In this document: piece by piece, positions 7,740-16,299 of the stretch
Layout of the letters: each line of letters starts with the position of its first letter
Numbering within the stretch: the stretch's first letter is position 1
Assembly (NCBI GenBank): GCA_027459845.1
Contig: DAIDGS010000156.1
Location: 1 to 38,902 of the forward strand
Source of the DNA: Vulcanimicrobiota bacterium
Lineage (GTDB): Bacteria; Vulcanimicrobiota; Vulcanimicrobiia; Vulcanimicrobiales; Vulcanimicrobiaceae
DNA: 38,902 nucleotides
Reading direction: 5' to 3'
The notes under the pieces: generated by a model
Database searches by the model: none
Seen by the model: the letters and a program-made list of their open reading frames with translations, nothing else
Told to the model about the DNA's origin: nothing
Made by a program: the position numbers and the translations under genes

Positions 7740-8621
7740 CTAGGGCTTGGCCGCGGTCGTGCCGGCCGGCGACGGCTTCGCCGGCGCGCGCAGCTTTTCG
7801 ACGATCGGAAGCACCCAGAGCGCGGCGCGGGCGAGCGCCGGAATGACCCGTGGCCGCAGCAGGCGCGGGTCGAAGTCGCGCATGTAGCGGTCGTTCTCTC
7901 GCAGGCATGCGGTGATGAAGCGCTCTGCAGTGAGTCCGTCGAGCACGTCGGCGAAGAGGTTGAGTTCGGCACCGGTACTGGGCGCCGCGTTGGGGGCGCC
8001 GCCGAACTGCGCGCCCATGCCGGCGCGCCGCGCGATCGCCCCGCCGTAGCCGAGCAGCACCGCGGGTGCCTGCAGAGCCGGATACGCGTATCCGCGTCGC
8101 GCGCGATCCCACGCGATCCAGTTGACGAAGAAGACGATGTGGCGCGCCTCTTCGACCAAAACCCGCGTAAAGATCGAGGTCAACGCGGTCGGCAGGATCT
8201 GCGCGTCGCAGGCCAGCTTGAAGATGCCGAAGCCCGCGAACGAGTCGACGCACTCGTTGTACCCGAAGTCGATGAATGCGCGCCGCGTCGGGTTCTCCGG
8301 CTGCGGCGTGACGGTTGCATCGAGCCCGTAGCGCTCCACCAGATGCGCGAGCAACCGCCCGTGGCGATCCTCCTCGTAGCCTTGGAGTTCGAGCGCTTGA
8401 CGCACCAGGGCGTCGGGTTCGCTCTTCGCAAAACCCGCCAGCATGCGGCCGGCGCTGGCCTCGGTGTCGAGCGCCATCGCCCAAATCGGAATCGCCCGCA
8501 GGCGCGCCAGCGCCAGATCGTCGAGTTGCGGCCAGGGTAGTTCGGCCGGCTCGAAGGGAAGAAACGAGTCGACGAAGGTGCGGCAAAAGAGTTCTTTGTG
8601 TTCGTCCGATCCGATGCGCAT
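7740..8621 (-). CDS. Ferritin-like di-iron carboxylate protein
   Basis: A 293-residue helical protein with the full ligand set of a four-helix di-iron site: E54 in the first helix, E84-x-x-H87 (EEDRH) in the second, E123 in the third (YNECVDSF) and E158-x-x-H161 (EEARH) in the fourth. This pattern occurs in ferritin-like oxidases, hydroxylases and desaturases, where the centre activates oxygen; no specific family name can be given. The C-terminal third has a hydrophobic stretch near 255-275 that may bind membrane. It is divergent from the hopanoid operon with only 41 bases between starts, so a shared control region and a role in lipid modification are possible (inference). The ATG at 8619-8621 is preferred because an earlier ATG would overlap the divergent gene. 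Confidence 0.7.
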   Translation of the reverse strand: MRIGSDEHKELFCRTFVDSFLPFEPAELPWPQLDDLALARLRAIPIWAMALDTEASAGRMLAGFAKSEPDALVRQALELQGYEEDRHGRLLAHLVERYGLDATVTPQPENPTRRAFIDFGYNECVDSFAGFGIFKLACDAQILPTALTSIFTRVLVEEARHIVFFVNWIAWDRARRGYAYPALQAPAVLLGYGGAIARRAGMGAQFGGAPNAAPSTGAELNLFADVLDGLTAERFITACLRENDRYMRDFDPRLLRPRVIPALARAALWVLPIVEKLRAPAKPSPAGTTAAKP

Positions 8622-8662
8622 GGCGTAGGAGCATTGACACCTCCACGGAGAATTTCCCGCCG

Positions 8663-9316
8663 ATGACGGCACTTCCGCAATCGTTCCCGCTCGACGCCTA
8701 TCGGCGCCGGGTCGCCGAGTACGTGGGCGGGCTGTCGCTGCCGTACACGTCGCTGGCCGGCAGCATCATCGCGTCGCGGCTGCGCGCCGCGCCGGCGCGC
8801 GACGATTCGGCGCTGGTCGTGTGGGCGTGCGCCGCGGTTGGCGGCGATCCCGACGACGCTGCCGGTGCTGCCGCGGCGGTGGCACTCTTCGGGCACGCCG
8901 CCGCGTTGCGGGCGGAGGTGCTGCGCGGCGCGCTCCCCGAGGGTCTCGGTCAAGGCATCAACGCCCACGACGCGCTCAACGCGGTGGCCTATCGCGTCCT
9001 GCTCGCCGGCACCGCGCCGCTGGCACGCCGGCTGGACGCGAGTCGCGCGATCGTCGCCGCCTACATCGCGTCGATCGAGCGCGCCGACGACGCACTCGTC
9101 TGGGGCGGTATCGAGGCCGGTGCGCTGCTCGGCGGTGCGTCGCCGGCCCTGGCGCGCCGACTGCGCGCGGCCGGGCGGTGGTTGGCCGCCGTCGGTGGTC
9201 CGCCTGCGGCGGCCTATGCCGAGCGCGCGGTGCACGTCGTCGCCGCCAGCGGAATCGCGCACGCGCACGTCAGCGCCTTTGCGAGCGTTGCCGCCGACGC
9301 CGTTGCGCGTGCCTGA
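8663..9316 (+). CDS. Degenerate trans-polyprenyl-synthase-like protein
   Basis: A 217-residue protein, shorter than the 290-350 residues of prenyl synthases. It follows their helical pattern: AVALFGHAAALRAEVLRG occupies the place of the H-x-x-S-L-I-x-D-D region, INAHDALNAVAYRVLL resembles the N-x-G-D-A-L-L helix, and IERADDALVWGGIEAGALLGG resembles the K-T-A-x-L-x-x-x-x-x-x-G-A-x-L-x-G helix. Neither DDxxD aspartate motif is present, so it should not make prenyl diphosphates itself. Possible roles are a non-catalytic partner subunit, as known for HepS or HexA in heteromeric prenyl synthases, or a decayed gene. It heads the hopanoid operon and overlaps the isomerase start by 8 bases. An ACGGAG ribosome site precedes ATG 8663. 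The assignment rests on pattern reading only. Confidence 0.55.
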   Translation: MTALPQSFPLDAYRRRVAEYVGGLSLPYTSLAGSIIASRLRAAPARDDSALVVWACAAVGGDPDDAAGAAAAVALFGHAAALRAEVLRGALPEGLGQGINAHDALNAVAYRVLLAGTAPLARRLDASRAIVAAYIASIERADDALVWGGIEAGALLGGASPALARRLRAAGRWLAAVGGPPAAAYAERAVHVVAASGIAHAHVSAFASVAADAVARA

Positions 9317-10334
9317 ACGCGCGACCGGCGCGCGCAAGGCCGAGCACCTGCGCATCAACGTCGAGCGCGACGTGCGCTCCAAGGGCGTGACCAACGGATT
9401 CGAGGCCTATCGCCTGATCCACCGCGCGCTTCCGGAGATCGATCTCGACGCCGTCGATACCTGCACCACTTTTCTCGGGCGCACGCTGTCGGCGCCGTTT
9501 CTGATCTCGTGCATGACCGGCGGCACGCCGGCGGCGCGGCGCATCAATCGGCGCCTGGCGCGCGTCGCGCAGCAGGCCGGCTTTGCGATGGGGCTCGGAT
9601 CGGCGCGCGCGCTGCTCGAGGATCCGGCCCACCTCGCCAGCTTCGACGTGCGCGCGCTCGCCCCCGACGTTCCGCTGCTCGCCAATCTCGGTGCGGTGCA
9701 GTTAAACTACGGCTATACCGCCGAACGCTGCGCGCGGCTGGTGGCGACGCTCGGCGCCGATGCATTGGTGTTGCATCTCAACCCGCTGCAGGAAGCGCTG
9801 CAGCCCGAGGGCGATACGCGCTTCGCCGGTCTGCTGACCGCGATCGGCGATCTGGTGCGCGCCCTACCGGTCCCGGTCGTCGTCAAGGAAGTCGGCTGGG
9901 GCATCGGCCCGCACGCCGTGCGCGCGCTGGCGGCCGCCGGGGTCGCCGCGATCGACGTTGCCGGCGCCGGCGGAACCTCGTGGAGCGAAGTCGAGCGCCA
10001 CCGGATCGGCACGCCGTGGCGCGCGCGCGTCGCGGCCGCCTTCGCCGGCTGGGGCATCCCGACCGCGCGTGCGCTCGCCGATGCGCGTACGGCCGCCCCG
10101 CAGGCCGTGCTGATCGCCAGCGGCGGGATCGCGGGTGGCATCGATGCCGCCAAAGCGCTAGCGCTCGGTGCCGATCTGGTCGGCATCGCGGGACCGTTTC
10201 TGCGCGCGGCCGATGCCGGCAGCCGGCCCGCCGAAACGCTTGCGCGCGAGCTCGTCGCCGTTCTGCGGATCGCGATGTTCTGCTGCGGCGCACCCAACCT
10301 GCGCGCGCTGCGGGACTGCATCGAGCCGGCGTAG
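9309..10334 (+). CDS. fni: Type 2 isopentenyl-diphosphate delta-isomerase (FMN-dependent)
   Basis: A 341-residue TIM-barrel flavoenzyme that interconverts IPP and DMAPP. Hallmarks are RKAEHLRI at 9-16, CMTGG at 68-72, HLNPLQE at 156-162 (Q161 and E162 correspond to the catalytic/Mg-binding pair of the family), KEVGWG at 193-198, GAGGTSW at 219-225 and the C-terminal phosphate-binding ASGGIAGG/GIAGPFL strands that hold FMN. Length is normal. The start is GTG 9309, placed by the conserved RKxxHLRI distance; it overlaps the stop of the preceding gene by 8 bases, so the genes are translationally coupled. In this operon it supplies balanced C5 units for farnesyl diphosphate and squalene. Confidence 0.93.
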   Translation: MPERATGARKAEHLRINVERDVRSKGVTNGFEAYRLIHRALPEIDLDAVDTCTTFLGRTLSAPFLISCMTGGTPAARRINRRLARVAQQAGFAMGLGSARALLEDPAHLASFDVRALAPDVPLLANLGAVQLNYGYTAERCARLVATLGADALVLHLNPLQEALQPEGDTRFAGLLTAIGDLVRALPVPVVVKEVGWGIGPHAVRALAAAGVAAIDVAGAGGTSWSEVERHRIGTPWRARVAAAFAGWGIPTARALADARTAAPQAVLIASGGIAGGIDAAKALALGADLVGIAGPFLRAADAGSRPAETLARELVAVLRIAMFCCGAPNLRALRDCIEPA

Positions 10335-10376
10335 CGGAAGGTCGTCCCCACCGGCGGAGCAAAAGCCGCTTGCGCC

Positions 10377-11216
10377 ATGCGGAAGGAACCCGCGGCGCTC
10401 GGTCACCAGGCGGCCGACGCCTATTGCCGCTTTCTGACCCGGCGCCACTACGAGAACTTCAGTGTCGCCTCACGCTTCGTCGACGCCGCGACGCGGCGCG
10501 ATTTGACGCGCATCTACGCCTACTGCCGCACCACCGACGACCTCGGCGACGAGAGCCCGCCGGGAACGGCGCCGGCACGGCTGGCGCGCTGGCGCGACGC
10601 GGTGCTCGCGATGCTCGACGGTGCGCCGCCGGTCGATCCGGTGCTCGTCGTGCTGGCCGAGACGATCGCGCGCCGCGCCATTCCGGCGGCCCCGTTTCTC
10701 GACTTGATCGAGGCGAATCTGCGCGATCAACAGGTCAGCGCTTACGCGACCTGGCCCGACCTCATCGGCTACTGCCGGCTCTCGGCCGCGCCGGTCGGAC
10801 GCATGGTGCTGCGCGTCTTCGGCGTGGCCGATCCGCGTGCCGAGGCGCTCGCCGACGACGTGTGCATCGGCCTGCAACTCGCCAATCACGCGCAGGACGT
10901 CTCGCGCGACCGCATGCTCGGACGCACCTATCTGGTCGAAGCCGATCTGCGCGCCGGCGGAACCACCGGCGCGGTGCGGGCGATGGTCGAGCGCGCGCGC
11001 GCGTTGCTCGATTCGGGGCGCGAACTCGAGACCCGCGTACCGGCGCCGCTGCGCATGCAACTGGCGCTCTATCGCCTCGGTGGGCTCGCAATTTGCCGCG
11101 CCATTGCAGGAATGGATTACGCCACCGAGAGCCGCCGCCCGCACGTTGCCGGTACGGCGAAGCTGGCCGTGCTGCTGGCCGCCGCGCGTAGCGCCCTGGC
11201 GGCGAACCCGTCGTGA
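10377..11216 (+). CDS. hpnC: Squalene/hydroxysqualene synthase HpnC
   Basis: A 279-residue all-alpha squalene/phytoene-synthase-family enzyme. HYENFSVAS at 24-32 is the characteristic HpnC opening. The two metal-binding aspartate motifs are present: DDLGDE at 54-59 and QDVSRD at 173-178 (D174, D178). In the three-enzyme route, HpnC converts presqualene diphosphate to hydroxysqualene (established for the family). It precedes hpnD directly, and the two proteins are distant paralogues. The start is ATG 10377, with a GGCGGAG-like site rather far upstream; its stop overlaps the hpnD ATG by one base. Confidence 0.92.
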   Translation: MRKEPAALGHQAADAYCRFLTRRHYENFSVASRFVDAATRRDLTRIYAYCRTTDDLGDESPPGTAPARLARWRDAVLAMLDGAPPVDPVLVVLAETIARRAIPAAPFLDLIEANLRDQQVSAYATWPDLIGYCRLSAAPVGRMVLRVFGVADPRAEALADDVCIGLQLANHAQDVSRDRMLGRTYLVEADLRAGGTTGAVRAMVERARALLDSGRELETRVPAPLRMQLALYRLGGLAICRAIAGMDYATESRRPHVAGTAKLAVLLAAARSALAANPS

Positions 11217-12103
11217 TGCACCTTCCCCGCGCGCTGTTCGGCATGACGCCGAGCGATTCCGACCAGGCGCGCGCCGAGCGCTTCAACGCGGCGATGGCGC
11301 GGCGCGAAGCCAAGAACTTCTACTGGGGCTTCATTTCGCTCGGGCACGAACAGCGCATGGCGATCTATGCGCTCTATAACTTCGCGCGCCAGGTCGACGA
11401 CGAAGCCGACGGCGGCGACGTGGCGAATCTTCCCGAGCGGCTGCAGCGCCATCGCGCGCGCATCGTGGCGGCCGGCAGCGGCCTCCCCAGCGACGATCCG
11501 ATCGTGCAGGTTTTGGGCGAAGCGATCGCGCGCTTTTCAATTCCGGAGCGCGAGTTGCAGATGTTGGTCGACGGCGTCGAAATGGACTATTCGACGCCGC
11601 GCTACGCGACCTGGGAGGATCTGCGCGCCTACTGCAACCTGGTGGCCTCGGTGGTTGGCCGGATGTGCGTGCGCATCTTCGGCTACTCGAGCAACGCCGC
11701 GCTCGAACGCGCCGACGATCTCGGGCTCGCGCTGCAGCTCACCAACATCCTGCGCGACGTGCGCGAGGATGCCGGGCTGAACCGCGTCTATCTGCCGCAG
11801 GACGACCTCGCGCGCTTCGGGATTCCCGAAGCGACGCTCTTCGAGGGACGCCATGCCGAGGGTTGGCCGGCCTTCGTGGCGTTTCAGGCGGCCCGTGCCC
11901 GCGAGCTCTACCAAAGCGGTTATCAGGTGCTGCGCTACATTCCGCGCCGCCCGGCGGCCTGCGTCAACACCATGGCCGGGATCTACGCGAGCCTGTTGCG
12001 CAAGATCGAGCGCAATCCGTGGTTGCCGCTGCACGCGCGCGCGGCGCTGTCGCCGGGTGAGAAGCTGCGCGTGATGGTCAAGTCGTGGCTTTCGAGCGGA
12101 TGA
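11216..12103 (+). CDS. hpnD: Presqualene diphosphate synthase HpnD
   Basis: A 295-residue squalene/phytoene-synthase-family enzyme that condenses two farnesyl diphosphates to presqualene diphosphate. Motifs are KNFYWGF (33-39), the first aspartate motif QVDDEAD (D61, D62, D65), YCNLVASVVGRM (139-150) and the second aspartate motif LTNILRDVREDAGLNRVYLP (D181, D185). The length is usual. ATG 11216 overlaps the hpnC stop (TGATG); a GTG three bases earlier is also possible. It overlaps hpnE by 4 bases (ATGA), so hpnC-hpnD-hpnE form a coupled block. Confidence 0.94.
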   Translation: MHLPRALFGMTPSDSDQARAERFNAAMARREAKNFYWGFISLGHEQRMAIYALYNFARQVDDEADGGDVANLPERLQRHRARIVAAGSGLPSDDPIVQVLGEAIARFSIPERELQMLVDGVEMDYSTPRYATWEDLRAYCNLVASVVGRMCVRIFGYSSNAALERADDLGLALQLTNILRDVREDAGLNRVYLPQDDLARFGIPEATLFEGRHAEGWPAFVAFQAARARELYQSGYQVLRYIPRRPAACVNTMAGIYASLLRKIERNPWLPLHARAALSPGEKLRVMVKSWLSSG

Positions 12104-13386
12104 GCGATCGACCGCACGTCGCCGTGATCGGCGGCGGACTCGCCGGCATCGCCGCCGGCCGCGAACTCCAAGGGCTCGGCGCACGCGTCGAGCTCTTCGA
12201 ACGCAGCCGGCTCTTGGGCGGACGCGCGACCTCGTTTGAGATCGACGGCATCGAGGTCGACAACGGGCAGCACGTCTTCTTGGGATGCTGCACCGAGTTT
12301 CTCGACCTCGCGCGTGCCGCCGGTTTCGCCGAGCACCTCTACCTGCAGCCGCGTTTCGAGGCACTCGTGCTGGAACGCGGCGGCGCCGTCGGATGGCTGC
12401 GCGCCGCGCCGCTGCCGGCACCGCTGCACTTGCTGGCGTCCTTTGCCGGATTCGCGCATCTTCCGGCCATGGCCAAGCTGCGCGTCGCGCGCGCGATCCT
12501 GGCGGCGGCAACCGAGCGTCCCGACGCGGCGACCACCTTCGAGGCGTGGCTGGTGTTGCATGGCCAAGACGCCGTGACGCGCCGCGCCTTTTGGGATCCG
12601 TTCTTCATTCCGGCGCTCAACGCGCCGTTCGATCGCGTCGCGGTCGGCGATGCGCTCTTCACGCTGCGCACGGCCTTCCTCGCCGATGCCGGTGGCGCGC
12701 GTTTCGGCTACGCGACGCGCCCGCTCGCGCACTTGGCCGCCGCCGCCGCCGCGCCGCTCGATGCCGTGCACCTGCAGTCGGCGGTGGTGTCGGTCGAACC
12801 CGACGCCGACGGCGTCGAGCTCGTCTTCGCGCAGGGCCGGCGGGCACGCTTCGACGCCCTCGCGATCGCCACGTCGCCGCGCGCCGCCGCCAAGTTGCTC
12901 GGCGACCCGGCACGTTACGGCGTCGCGCAGCTCGCGCAGTACGCGGCCTTTCCGATTCTCGACGTGCATCTGTGGCACGACGCCGGCCGGCTGCCATTCG
13001 ATTTTGCCGCTACCATCGCGTCGCCGCTGCAGTGGATCTTTCAAAAGGCGCCCGGCTATCTGAGCTGCAGCTTTAGCGCGGCCGGCGATGCGATGAGCCG
13101 GGCGACCGCCGACCTCGAAGCCTTTGCGTGGTCCGAAGTGCAGGCCTACGTTCCAGCGCTGCGCTCGGCCGCGCGCGTGCGCAGCGCCGTGACGCGCAAT
13201 CCCGAAGCGACCTGGTTGCCGGCGATCGGCGCGGCGCGCACCGCGCAACAAACCGCGCTGCCGCACCTGGCGATGGCCGGATCGTGGACGCAGACCGGGT
13301 GGCCCGACACGATGGAGTCGGCGGTGCGCGCCGGGCGTGCGGCAGCGCGTTATCTGTCGAATGCGCGGCGAGACGCCCGTGGCTGA
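12100..13386 (+). CDS. hpnE: Hydroxysqualene dehydroxylase HpnE
   Basis: A 428-residue FAD-dependent amine-oxidase/phytoene-desaturase-like protein. The N-terminal dinucleotide fold has GGGLAG at 11-16 with the acidic strand end VELFE (30-34) and the GGRATS motif (40-45) typical of this superfamily; the C-terminal FAD-binding motif appears as AGSWTQTGWPDTMESAVRAG. HpnE reduces hydroxysqualene to squalene, completing the HpnCDE route. The ATG overlaps the hpnD stop by 4 bases. Its end overlaps the cyclase start by 8 to 26 bases, depending on which cyclase start is used. Confidence 0.93.
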   Translation: MSDRPHVAVIGGGLAGIAAGRELQGLGARVELFERSRLLGGRATSFEIDGIEVDNGQHVFLGCCTEFLDLARAAGFAEHLYLQPRFEALVLERGGAVGWLRAAPLPAPLHLLASFAGFAHLPAMAKLRVARAILAAATERPDAATTFEAWLVLHGQDAVTRRAFWDPFFIPALNAPFDRVAVGDALFTLRTAFLADAGGARFGYATRPLAHLAAAAAAPLDAVHLQSAVVSVEPDADGVELVFAQGRRARFDALAIATSPRAAAKLLGDPARYGVAQLAQYAAFPILDVHLWHDAGRLPFDFAATIASPLQWIFQKAPGYLSCSFSAAGDAMSRATADLEAFAWSEVQAYVPALRSAARVRSAVTRNPEATWLPAIGAARTAQQTALPHLAMAGSWTQTGWPDTMESAVRAGRAAARYLSNARRDARG

Positions 13387-15268
13387 TCCCCACGACGCGC
13401 TCGACCGCGCGGTCGCGTGGTTGCTGGCCCAGCAAGATCCGGCCGGCTGGTGGAGCGGCGAACTCGAGACCAACGTCACCATGACCGCCGAGCAGGTCTT
13501 GCTCTATCGCTTTCTCGGTCTCGACCTCGAGTCGATCCGAGCCGGCGCGCGGCACCACATCCTTCACGAGCAGCGCGCCGACGGATCGTGGGCGCTCTTC
13601 TACGACGGTCCGGCCGACTTGAGCACCACGATCGAAGCCTACGTCGCACTCAAGGTACTCGGGCTCGCGCCCGAATCCGACCCGATGCGCCGGGCGCTCG
13701 CCGTGATCCATCGTTTGGGCGGAGTTACCTCGGCGCGCGTCTTCACCAAGATTTGGCTGGCGCTCTTCGGACTCTATCCGTGGGACGGCGTGCCGTCGTT
13801 ACCGCCCGAGCTGGTCTACTTTCCGCTCTGGATGCCGTTCAATCTCTACGATTTTGCGTGCTGGGCGCGCGGTACCGTAGCGCCGCTCACGATCGTCGTC
13901 TCGCAGCGACCGGTGCGCGAGCTTGGCGTGCGCGTCGACGAGATCGTGGTGCCCGGCACCGAGCCCGAGCGTCATCGCGTGCGCGGGAAGGGCTGGCTGA
14001 TGCTGATCGAGCGCGCGCAGAAACTCTACGAGCGCCTGCCGTGGCAGCCGCTGCGCGCGCGCGCGCAGCGCAAGGTGGCGCAGTGGATCGTCGAGCGCCA
14101 GGAGTTCGACGGCAGTTGGGGCGGGATTCAGCCGCCCTGGGTCTATTCGCTGATCGCCCTCGCGCTGCAGGGGTATCCGCTCGATCATCCGGTCATGCGC
14201 AAGGGCATCGAAGGGTTCGCGCGCTTCGAGATTTCCGATCGGCGCGGTTGGCGCTTTCAAGCCTGTATGTCGCCGGTCTGGGATACGGTCTGGGCGATGC
14301 GCGCGCTGGCGCTGGCCGGCGTCGCGCGCGACCATCCAGCGCTGGCGCGAGCGGTGCAGTGGGTACTCGACGAGCAGATTGCCGACGATGCGCCCGGCGA
14401 CTGGCGCGTCAAGTGCCCGGGCCGGGTCGGTAACGGCTGGGCCTTCGAGTTCGACAACGACGCCTATCCCGATATCGACGACACCACGATCGTGGTGCTG
14501 GCGCTGCTTGAGGCCGGCGACCCGGCCCGGGTGCGCGAGGCGGTCGAGCGGGCGACCACATGGACGCTTGCGATGCGCTCGGAAAACGGCGCCTGGGGTG
14601 CGTTCGATCGCGACAACACGCGCGCGCTGCTCTACGATATGCCGTTTTCGGATTTCGGCGCGATGATCGATCCGCCGACCGAAGACGTCACCGCGCATGC
14701 GGTCGAGATGCTGGCGGCGCTCGGATACGCGCCGGCGCACCCGGTCGTCGCCCGGGCGCTTGCGTACCTGCGCGAAACGCAGCGTGCCGACGGCTCGTGG
14801 TTCGGGCGCTGGGGCGTCAACTTCATCTATGGAACCTGGTGCGCGATCTCGGCGCTCGCCGCGATCGGATCCGGCGACGACATGATCGCGCGCGGGGCGG
14901 CGTGGCTGTGCACCGTGCAGAATGCCGACGGCGGCTGGGGTGAGACGGCCTACTCGTACCACGACGAGTCGTTCGCGGGCATCGGCGTCAGCACGCCCTC
15001 GCAGACCGCCTGGGCGGTGAATGCCCTGCAACTCGCCGGGCTCGGGCAGGGTTCCGAGGCGCAGCGCGGGCTCGCGTTTTTGCGCGCTCGCCAACGGCCG
15101 GACGGCACTTGGGACGAGCCGCAGTTCACCGGAACCGGCTTCCCGCGCGACTTCTATCTGAACTACCACCTCTATCGCCACGTCTTTCCCACCATGGCCT
15201 TGGCGGCCGATCGGCACGCCGCCGTCCAGGAAATCACCGCACGCAAGGAGCAGTTAAGCAGATCATGA
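13361..15268 (+). CDS. shc: Squalene-hopene cyclase
   Basis: A 635-residue class II terpene cyclase with the catalytic acid motif D371-I-D373-D374, almost the same numbering as the Alicyclobacillus enzyme (DxDD at 374-377), where the middle aspartate protonates squalene. Several QW repeats are visible (RADGSWALF, EFDGSWGG, SENGAWGAF, RADGSWFGRWG, NADGGWGE, RPDGTWDEPQFTG), and the C-terminal FPRDFYLNYHLYRHVFP segment is typical. It cyclises squalene to hopene at the cytoplasmic membrane, held monotopically. ATG 13361 or GTG 13379 could start it; both lie inside the end of hpnE. It is coupled to hpnH by an ATGA overlap. Confidence 0.97.
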   Translation: MRGETPVADPHDALDRAVAWLLAQQDPAGWWSGELETNVTMTAEQVLLYRFLGLDLESIRAGARHHILHEQRADGSWALFYDGPADLSTTIEAYVALKVLGLAPESDPMRRALAVIHRLGGVTSARVFTKIWLALFGLYPWDGVPSLPPELVYFPLWMPFNLYDFACWARGTVAPLTIVVSQRPVRELGVRVDEIVVPGTEPERHRVRGKGWLMLIERAQKLYERLPWQPLRARAQRKVAQWIVERQEFDGSWGGIQPPWVYSLIALALQGYPLDHPVMRKGIEGFARFEISDRRGWRFQACMSPVWDTVWAMRALALAGVARDHPALARAVQWVLDEQIADDAPGDWRVKCPGRVGNGWAFEFDNDAYPDIDDTTIVVLALLEAGDPARVREAVERATTWTLAMRSENGAWGAFDRDNTRALLYDMPFSDFGAMIDPPTEDVTAHAVEMLAALGYAPAHPVVARALAYLRETQRADGSWFGRWGVNFIYGTWCAISALAAIGSGDDMIARGAAWLCTVQNADGGWGETAYSYHDESFAGIGVSTPSQTAWAVNALQLAGLGQGSEAQRGLAFLRARQRPDGTWDEPQFTGTGFPRDFYLNYHLYRHVFPTMALAADRHAAVQEITARKEQLSRS

Positions 15269-16275
15269 GCACGATGCCCATTCAACAGAAGCTCGCCGTG
15301 GCGAAGTACATCGCCGGCAAGAAGCTTCGCGGTGAGAAGAAGTACCCGCTCGTGCTCGAGCTCGAGCCGTTGTTGCAGTGCAACCTGGCGTGTGCCGGGT
15401 GTGGAAAGATCCAGCATCCGACCGAGATTCTGCGCCAGCGCCTGTCGGTACAGGAGTGCATCGCCGCCGTCGAGGAGTGCGGCGCGCCGATGGTCTCGAT
15501 CGCCGGCGGCGAGCCGCTGATCCACGACCAGATGCCGCAGATCGTCGAAGAGCTCGTCAAGCGCAAGAAGTTCGTCTTCCTGTGTACCAACGCACTGCTG
15601 CTCAAGAAAAAGATTCATCTCTTCAAGCCGTCGATCTACTTCGCGTGGATGATCCATCTCGACGGCATGCAGGAGCGTCACGACGAGTCGGTCTGCCGCG
15701 AAGGAACCTTCGATCGCGCCGTCGAGGCCATCAAGGAGGCCAAGGCGCGCGGGTTTCGCGTCTTTACCAACACGACGTTCTTCGACAAAGACGGCCCCGA
15801 GTCGATCCGCGCGGTGCTCGACTATCTCAACGACGAGCTGAAGGTCGACATGATGCAGATCTCGCCGGCCTACGCATACGAGAAGGCGCCCGATCAGGAA
15901 CACTTTCTCGGCGTCGAGCGTACCCGCGAAATCTTCCGCCAAGCCTTCGCCGACGGAAAGCGCAAGAAGTGGCGCCTCAATCACTCGCCGCTCTATCTCG
16001 ACTTTCTCGAAGGCAAGACCGACTTCGAGTGCACGCCGTGGGGGATTCCCTGCTACACCGTGTTCGGCTGGCAGAAGCCCTGCTACCTGATGTCGGATGC
16101 GGGCTACGCCAAGACCTATCGCGAGTTGCTCGACGAGACGCCGTGGGAGCAGTACGGCCGCGGCAAGCACGCCAACTGCAACAACTGCATGGCGCACTGC
16201 GGCTACGAGCCGACCGCCGTCATAAAGACGACCGGATCGCTGCGTCAGTCGATTCGCGCCGCGTTCGATAGCTAG
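15265..16275 (+). CDS. hpnH: Radical SAM adenosylhopane synthase HpnH
   Basis: A 336-residue radical SAM enzyme with the 4Fe-4S motif C39-x3-C43-x2-C46 (LQCNLACAGCGKI) and the SAM-binding SIAGGEPL strand. It couples the 5'-deoxyadenosyl radical to hopene, giving adenosylhopane, the first step to all extended hopanoids (established for the family). A second cysteine group near the end (HANCNNCMAHCGYEPT) matches the C-terminal part of HpnH proteins. ATG 15265 overlaps the cyclase stop (ATGA) and has AAGGAG 14 bases upstream; the ATG at 15274 would give the shorter start MPIQQ. The gene follows shc and precedes hpnA, a typical order. Confidence 0.95.
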   Translation: MSTMPIQQKLAVAKYIAGKKLRGEKKYPLVLELEPLLQCNLACAGCGKIQHPTEILRQRLSVQECIAAVEECGAPMVSIAGGEPLIHDQMPQIVEELVKRKKFVFLCTNALLLKKKIHLFKPSIYFAWMIHLDGMQERHDESVCREGTFDRAVEAIKEAKARGFRVFTNTTFFDKDGPESIRAVLDYLNDELKVDMMQISPAYAYEKAPDQEHFLGVERTREIFRQAFADGKRKKWRLNHSPLYLDFLEGKTDFECTPWGIPCYTVFGWQKPCYLMSDAGYAKTYRELLDETPWEQYGRGKHANCNNCMAHCGYEPTAVIKTTGSLRQSIRAAFDS

Positions 16276-16299
16276 CGCTTCCACCGCTCGCTCGACGCC

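Noticed and set aside
8634-8639. TTGACA as a perfect -35 before the hopanoid operon
   Set aside because: No acceptable -10 lies 15-19 bases downstream before the start codon at 8663, so it is probably chance.
8622-8672. ATG 8672 as start of the ferritin-like protein
   Set aside because: It would overlap the divergent operon gene start, and the added 17 residues look like translated leader rather than a helix.
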